Assembly (NCBI RefSeq): GCF_000384215.1
Contig: NZ_KB913032.1
Coordinates: 5,137,602-5,201,601, forward strand
Direction: 5' to 3'
DNA: 64,000 bases
Origin: Amycolatopsis alba DSM 44262
GTDB taxonomy: Bacteria; Actinomycetota; Actinomycetes; Mycobacteriales; Pseudonocardiaceae
The notes below the pieces were generated by a model, which was not told the DNA's origin, searched no databases, and worked only from the letters and a program-made list of their open reading frames with translations. This document shows, one piece after another, positions 60,344-64,000 of this stretch. Each line of letters opens with the position of its first letter. Position 1 is the stretch's first letter. Made by a program: the position numbers and the translations under genes.

Positions 60344-62098
60344 ATGCGGAGATCAGGCTGGCTTGCGCTCGCCTTCGGCGGGCTCGTCGGGGCGTTGGTG
60401 ATCGTTCTCCTCGCGACCGTCGTCACCCCGCCGTCGAACGCGGCACGGACCGACTGCGTCGGACTGGTCATCAGTTCCTCCACGGAGAAGGGCGACCTGA
60501 TCGCCGAACTGGCCGGGCGGTACAACAACACCGGCCGGACGTTCGGCGACGGCCGGTGCGCGAAGGTCGAGTCGTTCAAGAAGACCTCGGGTGCCACGCT
60601 CGACCTCATCGCCGACGGCTGGAACGACGTCGACCAGCGGCAGCCCGAACCCCAGGTCTGGCTGCCGAGTTCGTCGCTCTGGCTCGATCTGCTGCGCCAG
60701 CGCGGCAAAGGGGGCCTGATCCAGGACGGCACGAAGACCTCGCTCGCGACGAGCCCGATGGTGATGGCGATGCCGGAGCCGATGGCCAAGGCGATGGGCT
60801 GGCCGGACACGAGCATCGGCTGGGGTGACGTGCTGGCGGTGAACCAGAACGGCGGCTGGGCGTCGAAAGCCGGGGCGAACGCCCAGTGGGGGAACTTCAC
60901 GCTGGGCAAGGACAACCCGCGGCGGTCGACGTCCGGGCTCGCCGCGACCATCGCGACCTACTTCGCGGCCACCGGCGGCGACTACACCAAGATCGGGACG
61001 ACCGAAGCCGTCCGGTTCGTCCGCGGCATCGAGGCGTCGGTCGCCTACTACAGCGACGATTCGGTGGCCTTCCTGAAGACGCTGTACGACGAGGACCGCA
61101 AGAAGCCCACGCCCTACATCAGCGCGATGGCGATGCAGGAGCAGATGGTCTACCTCTACAACCGCGGCGTGCCGACCGGTGATCCCGCGCAGCTGAACGG
61201 GAACCCCGTCCCGCCGGTGCGCCCGCTGGTCGCGGTGCACCCGAAGGAAGGGACGATGCTGATCGACCATCCCTTCCTGGTCACCGCGAAAGCGTCGCCG
61301 GAACAGCAGGAGGCGGCGAAGGATCTCTACGCCTTCCTGCTGGAACCCGACCAGCAGAAACGCTTCCGGGAACTCGGGTTCCGCGACCCCGGCGGCAACG
61401 GGAGCCAGGAGCTGGCCGAGGTCGTGCGCACCAAGGACACGCGGGAAACCCCGAAGATCGAGGTCCCGACCGGAGACCAGATCCAGAAGATGCTGGACGG
61501 CTGGGAGTACACGCAACGGCGCGGCCGGATCCTGCTGGTGCTGGACCTGTCCGGATCGATGAAGGATCCGTTCGACAAGAACCGCAAGGACAAGCCGTAC
61601 TCCGATCGCCGGATCGACCTGCTGAAACCCGCGATCAAGAAACAGCTCGAATATCTGCATCCCGAGGACGAGGTCGGGCTGTGGACGTTCTCGGACGGGT
61701 ACGAGGAAGAGATGCCGATCGGCAAGGTGAAGAACGTCCGCGGGCCGATGATCGACCTGGTCGAAAACCTGGTCCCGAAAGGAAACACGGCGCTGTACAA
61801 GACCGTGGCGGCCGCCAACGACAAGATGCGGCGGGAGTTCGACCCGAACGTCATCAACGCCATCGTCTTCCTGACCGATGGCGAGAACACCGGCGACGGG
61901 AGCAAGGACGACATGCTCAAGGCCGTCGACGCCGAACGGCTGGACAACTCCGTCCGGATCTTCACGATGGCCTACGGCGCGCAGGCGGACGGCCGCGTTC
62001 TCGACGAGATCGCGCAGAAGTCCAAGGCCCGCAGCTACCAGGCCGTCGACCCGCAGAGCATCGACAAGATGTTCGTCAACGTCTTCAGTAACTTCTGA
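60344..62098 (+). CDS. Membrane-anchored fusion of solute-binding-like domain and VWA domain
   Basis: 584 residues from ATG 60344 (GAGGGG upstream). Membrane anchor at about 5-27 ('LALAFGGLVGALVIVLLATVV'). An extracellular type II periplasmic-binding-like domain (about 38-365) resembles molybdate/sulfate binders ('LVISSSTEKGDLIAELAGRYN', 'GWGDVLAVNQNGGWASKAGANAQWGNFTLGKDNP'). VWA domain at about 395-580 has a full MIDAS: DLSGSM (about 401), a Thr in 'NTALYK' and 'LTDGENTGDG'. It could sense a ligand outside and bind a partner through the metal-dependent VWA site. It lies 35 nt after the KAP gene. Confidence 0.88.
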   Translation: MRRSGWLALAFGGLVGALVIVLLATVVTPPSNAARTDCVGLVISSSTEKGDLIAELAGRYNNTGRTFGDGRCAKVESFKKTSGATLDLIADGWNDVDQRQPEPQVWLPSSSLWLDLLRQRGKGGLIQDGTKTSLATSPMVMAMPEPMAKAMGWPDTSIGWGDVLAVNQNGGWASKAGANAQWGNFTLGKDNPRRSTSGLAATIATYFAATGGDYTKIGTTEAVRFVRGIEASVAYYSDDSVAFLKTLYDEDRKKPTPYISAMAMQEQMVYLYNRGVPTGDPAQLNGNPVPPVRPLVAVHPKEGTMLIDHPFLVTAKASPEQQEAAKDLYAFLLEPDQQKRFRELGFRDPGGNGSQELAEVVRTKDTRETPKIEVPTGDQIQKMLDGWEYTQRRGRILLVLDLSGSMKDPFDKNRKDKPYSDRRIDLLKPAIKKQLEYLHPEDEVGLWTFSDGYEEEMPIGKVKNVRGPMIDLVENLVPKGNTALYKTVAAANDKMRREFDPNVINAIVFLTDGENTGDGSKDDMLKAVDAERLDNSVRIFTMAYGAQADGRVLDEIAQKSKARSYQAVDPQSIDKMFVNVFSNF

Positions 62099-62099
62099 C

Positions 62100-62597
62100 A
62101 TGGCCGAGCACGACAACCGCCCGTTCCACGTCGTCGCCGGCGTACTCGCGCTGATCGCCGGGCTGATCGGCCGCGCGGTGACGTACCCGCATCCCGCGGC
62201 CTGGCTCTTCGGCGCCGTCGCCGCTTTCGCCGCGCTGGTTCCCGCCGAGATCGCGTTCCTCGCGCTGAACGGCAGGCGATCGAAGCCGCCGAAAGGGAAA
62301 CCGGCGGGCTACGACCACTACAGCATGCTCGGGCGGGCGCTGACGGCCATCGAATCGGTGCAGCCGGGCGAAGCCGAGCTTTCCGGAGCGTTCAAGCGGG
62401 CGGTGGCTCGACTCGAAGACCGCAGGGGCCGGAACGCGCCCGAGGTCGTCGAACTGCAGGTCACGGTGAAGCAGACCACCGAGAAGCTGGAGCGACACGC
62501 ACGGGACGCGGACCCGGATCCGGTGATGCTCGTCGAACGGATGCGGCTGTACCGGGAAACGCTCGAAGAGGCCATCGCGGTGGTCGAACCACGCTGA
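62100..62597 (+). CDS. Small membrane protein with two N-terminal helices and coiled-coil tail
   Basis: 165 residues from ATG 62100, one base after the VWA gene stop. Two membrane helices (about 8-26 and 31-56), then a polar, probably cytosolic region of about 105 residues that is helical and charged ('VVELQVTVKQTTEKLERHARDADPDPVMLVERMRLYRETLEEAIAVVE'). No family recognised. Position in the operon suggests it links the extracellular VWA fusion to the cytosolic WD40-KAP NTPase (inference). Confidence 0.75.
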   Translation: MAEHDNRPFHVVAGVLALIAGLIGRAVTYPHPAAWLFGAVAAFAALVPAEIAFLALNGRRSKPPKGKPAGYDHYSMLGRALTAIESVQPGEAELSGAFKRAVARLEDRRGRNAPEVVELQVTVKQTTEKLERHARDADPDPVMLVERMRLYRETLEEAIAVVEPR

Positions 62598-62598
62598 G

Positions 62599-62614
62599 TG
62601 TTCGGTGCCGAACA
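62599..62614. promoter_or_regulatory. Crp-type operator copy 1 (TGTTC-N6-GAACA)
   Basis: TGTTCGGTGCCGAACA has the size and 6-bp spacing of Crp/Fnr sites (compare TGTGA-N6-TCACA). It lies 33 nt upstream of the 62648 gene. A near-identical copy is at 63778-63793, on the other side of the Crp-like gene. Confidence 0.7.
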
Positions 62615-62647
62615 GACTACGGCCGTGCGTCATGCTGATCTGACAGT

Positions 62648-63013
62648 ATGCCGTTGATCGGGCGCCGGGTTGTCGAGGGCGTGGAACATGTGGTCGTGCC
62701 GGTGGAGCACCGGTTCAGCCTGGAGGAAGCCGTGCTGGCGGTGATGGCCGCCAAAAGCACCGTGCGGCCCGCTCCAGGAATCAAGGTCGCTCCGCTGAAG
62801 GTCTCCGAGGTACGGTCAGCGCTGCTCTACGCGGCGAAACACGCCGACAGGCGACACCAGATCGTGGACAGCTATTTCGTCGAGGCCGAGGACGGGCCGT
62901 TGCACCGGCTGGCCGAGTGGATCAGATCGGAATTGGTCCGGCTGGGCATCTTCACCACGCACGACGGTTCCGCCGCCGGATCGGGTGGCCGATTCGGTTA
63001 CTCTCCGCGATAG
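62648..63013 (+). CDS. Hypothetical protein upstream of the Crp-like regulator
   Basis: 121 residues, ATG start, no clear Shine-Dalgarno. No signal peptide or membrane segment. Beta-rich start ('IGRRVVEGVEHVVVPVEHRFSLEEAVLAVMAAKS') and a helical second half ('VSEVRSALLYAAKHADRRHQIVDSYFVEAEDGPLHRLAEWIRSELVRLGIF'), ending in a Gly/Ser tail. I recognise no family. Its promoter carries the Crp-type palindrome, and the regulator gene follows after 29 nt, so the two probably form one autoregulated transcript. Confidence 0.7.
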   Translation: MPLIGRRVVEGVEHVVVPVEHRFSLEEAVLAVMAAKSTVRPAPGIKVAPLKVSEVRSALLYAAKHADRRHQIVDSYFVEAEDGPLHRLAEWIRSELVRLGIFTTHDGSAAGSGGRFGYSPR

Positions 63014-63042
63014 GTGTTCACGACTGCCTGGGAGGGTGTTTC

Positions 63043-63744
63043 GTGGGTTTGGGCCCGGAGGCCGCCGAAGAGAGAGAACGTCCGTTCCTGGAGCGGCTGG
63101 ACGAACCCGTCCGTGCCCGGTTGCTGGAGATGGGTACCCCGCAGACCTACGAGAGCAGACAGGCGCTGATGCGGTCGGGTGAGCCCGGCGACTTCGTCAT
63201 GCTGCTGAGGCACGGCTACGTGAAGGTGACCAGCGCCGACCGGATGGGGGCGACGGTCATCCTCGACGTCGGCGTGCCCGGCGATCTGCACGGCGAGATC
63301 GCGGTGATCGCGGGCGGCATCCGGATGGCCGACGTCGTCGCCATCGAGGAAGTGCACGTCCGGCGGATCGCGGCGAGCGAGTTCAACCGGTTCCTGCTGG
63401 ATCATCCGGCGGCGATGCGGGAGGTGCTCGTCAGCGTCGCCCGCCGGTTCGTGCTCGCCCAGCGGCAGCGGACGCAGTCCTGGAAACCGCAGGCGGTGGC
63501 CAGGGTCGCGACCCGGCTGGACTACCTCGTCGACGTCTGTGGCATCCGGACGCCCGCCGGCTGGCGGATCGGGATCCCGCTGAGCCAGGACGAACTCGCG
63601 CAGTTCATCCCGATGGGCCGGACCATGGTCGCGCAGGCGCTGGACAAACTCCGGAAGGCGGGAGTTGTGGCCAGTTCGCGCCGTGCGATCACCGTTGTCG
63701 ATCGCGAGGCATTGCGGGTGATCACGGAAAAAGGTGTGACTTAG
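63043..63744 (+). CDS. Crp/Fnr family transcriptional regulator
   Basis: 233 residues from GTG 63043, with GGGAGGG about 8 nt upstream; longer in-frame readings overlap the preceding gene. Cyclic-nucleotide-binding beta-barrel at about 20-130; the phosphate-binding cassette 'HGEIAVIAGGIRMADV' keeps the Glu and the Arg that contact cNMP in Crp. C-terminal Crp HTH 'LSQDELAQFIPMGRTMVAQALDKLRKAGVV' (about 185-215). No Fe-S Cys cluster, so it is Crp-like rather than Fnr-like. It likely binds the two TGTTCGG-NN-CCGAACA sites flanking it. Confidence 0.9.
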   Translation: MGLGPEAAEERERPFLERLDEPVRARLLEMGTPQTYESRQALMRSGEPGDFVMLLRHGYVKVTSADRMGATVILDVGVPGDLHGEIAVIAGGIRMADVVAIEEVHVRRIAASEFNRFLLDHPAAMREVLVSVARRFVLAQRQRTQSWKPQAVARVATRLDYLVDVCGIRTPAGWRIGIPLSQDELAQFIPMGRTMVAQALDKLRKAGVVASSRRAITVVDREALRVITEKGVT

Positions 63745-63777
63745 CTCACTGGCGTTGACCAGCGCGGGGTCAGGTTT

Positions 63778-63793
63778 TGTTCGGTTCCGAACA
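63778..63793. promoter_or_regulatory. Crp-type operator copy 2 (TGTTC-N6-GAACA)
   Basis: TGTTCGGTTCCGAACA, identical to the copy at 62599-62614 except for one central base. It lies 72 nt upstream of the cyclase-like gene at 63866. Confidence 0.7.
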
Positions 63794-63865
63794 GAACTTC
63801 CGGTGAGGAGTGGGAACACTGCTTCCTGCCGCCAGTTTTCACCGATCAGGGGAGGGGTCGCAGAG

Positions 63866-64000
63866 ATGCAGGTGCTGACCTCAGGCCATTACAACGCGCA
63901 CACCCACGCCGTACTTTCCGTCGACATCGTCGGTTCGTCCAAGGCCAGCGATGACCTGCTGGACCCGATGAAGACCGAGATGGAAACGCTGGTTTCCCGC
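63866..64000 (+). CDS. Start of a gene resembling class III nucleotidyl cyclases (3' end outside window)
   Basis: Only the first 45 residues are in the window. ATG 63866 is preceded by GGGGAGGGG. 'HAVLSVDIVGSSKASDDLL' (about residues 14-32) matches the first strand of class III adenylate/guanylate cyclases, where the Asp (D20) binds catalytic metal. Because the rest is missing, a non-catalytic homologue cannot be excluded. Adjacent to the Crp-like regulator and downstream of its second operator, which fits a signal synthesis and sensing pair. Confidence 0.55.
   Translation, partial: MQVLTSGHYNAHTHAVLSVDIVGSSKASDDLLDPMKTEMETLVSR

Overview
The window is high-GC DNA (about 70% by eye) from an actinomycete. 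Evidence for this includes GTG/TTG starts, strong third-position G/C, a SARP/AfsR regulator, secreted snapalysin-type and lectin-tailed metalloproteases, a P450-ferredoxin pair, IdeR/DmdR-type and DasR-type operators, and many genes with a -10 box placed for leaderless transcription. The long near-perfect intergenic palindromes with cores such as GTGAAGGCCTCCTT and GGACGTTSAACGTCC resemble those I associate with Amycolatopsis and relatives (Pseudonocardiaceae). That taxonomic call is inference. No rRNA, tRNA, CRISPR array, prophage or complete insertion sequence was seen, and the region reads as chromosome.

Layout. 1-7.2 kb: end of an inositol-monophosphatase-like gene, a glycosyltransferase, a GNAT acetyltransferase, an M14 carboxypeptidase, and a TetM/OtrA-like ribosomal protection GTPase followed by a luciferase-like oxidoreductase. 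7.4-12 kb: a four-gene amino-sugar uptake operon (lipoprotein, two permeases, GH3/NagZ-type hexosaminidase) with a DasR-like operator in its promoter. 12.2-16.1 kb: a DoxX-like protein, a secreted metzincin with a ricin-B tail, and a large TPR-like protein. 16.2-19.4 kb: a thioesterase divergent from a TetR regulator across one palindrome, a GAF-SpoIIE phosphatase and an ArsC-like protein. 19.5-25 kb: an AfsR-type regulator (possible ATT start) and a MocR regulator divergent from an aldo/keto reductase.

25-35.8 kb: epoxide hydrolase/WYL regulator and MerR/MFS pairs with clear operators, a membrane sulfatase-fold protein, a hypothetical, a PhoD phosphatase and HtpG. This block is bounded by two inverted copies of a palindrome-rich spacer. 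35.8-43.7 kb: an M1 peptidase, an iron-siderophore ABC operon under an iron box (ATPase, binding lipoprotein, fused double permease), and a Mn/Zn-type ABC operon with its own palindromic operator and a leaderless promoter. 43.9-46.5 kb: a membrane Fe-S oxidoreductase preceded by a small Cys-rich protein.

46.9-64 kb holds the least understood genes. An NfeD/YqiJ-like membrane protein, a flotillin and a 1627-residue AAA ATPase form one tight operon. After a P450/ferredoxin pair and a snapalysin comes a second tight operon: a WD40-KAP NTPase, a membrane-anchored solute-binding/VWA fusion and a small two-helix membrane protein. The window ends in a Crp-type regulator flanked by two copies of TGTTCGG-NN-CCGAACA, next to the start of a gene that looks like a class III nucleotidyl cyclase. 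The two ATPase operons and the Crp/cyclase module are the best candidates for undescribed biology.
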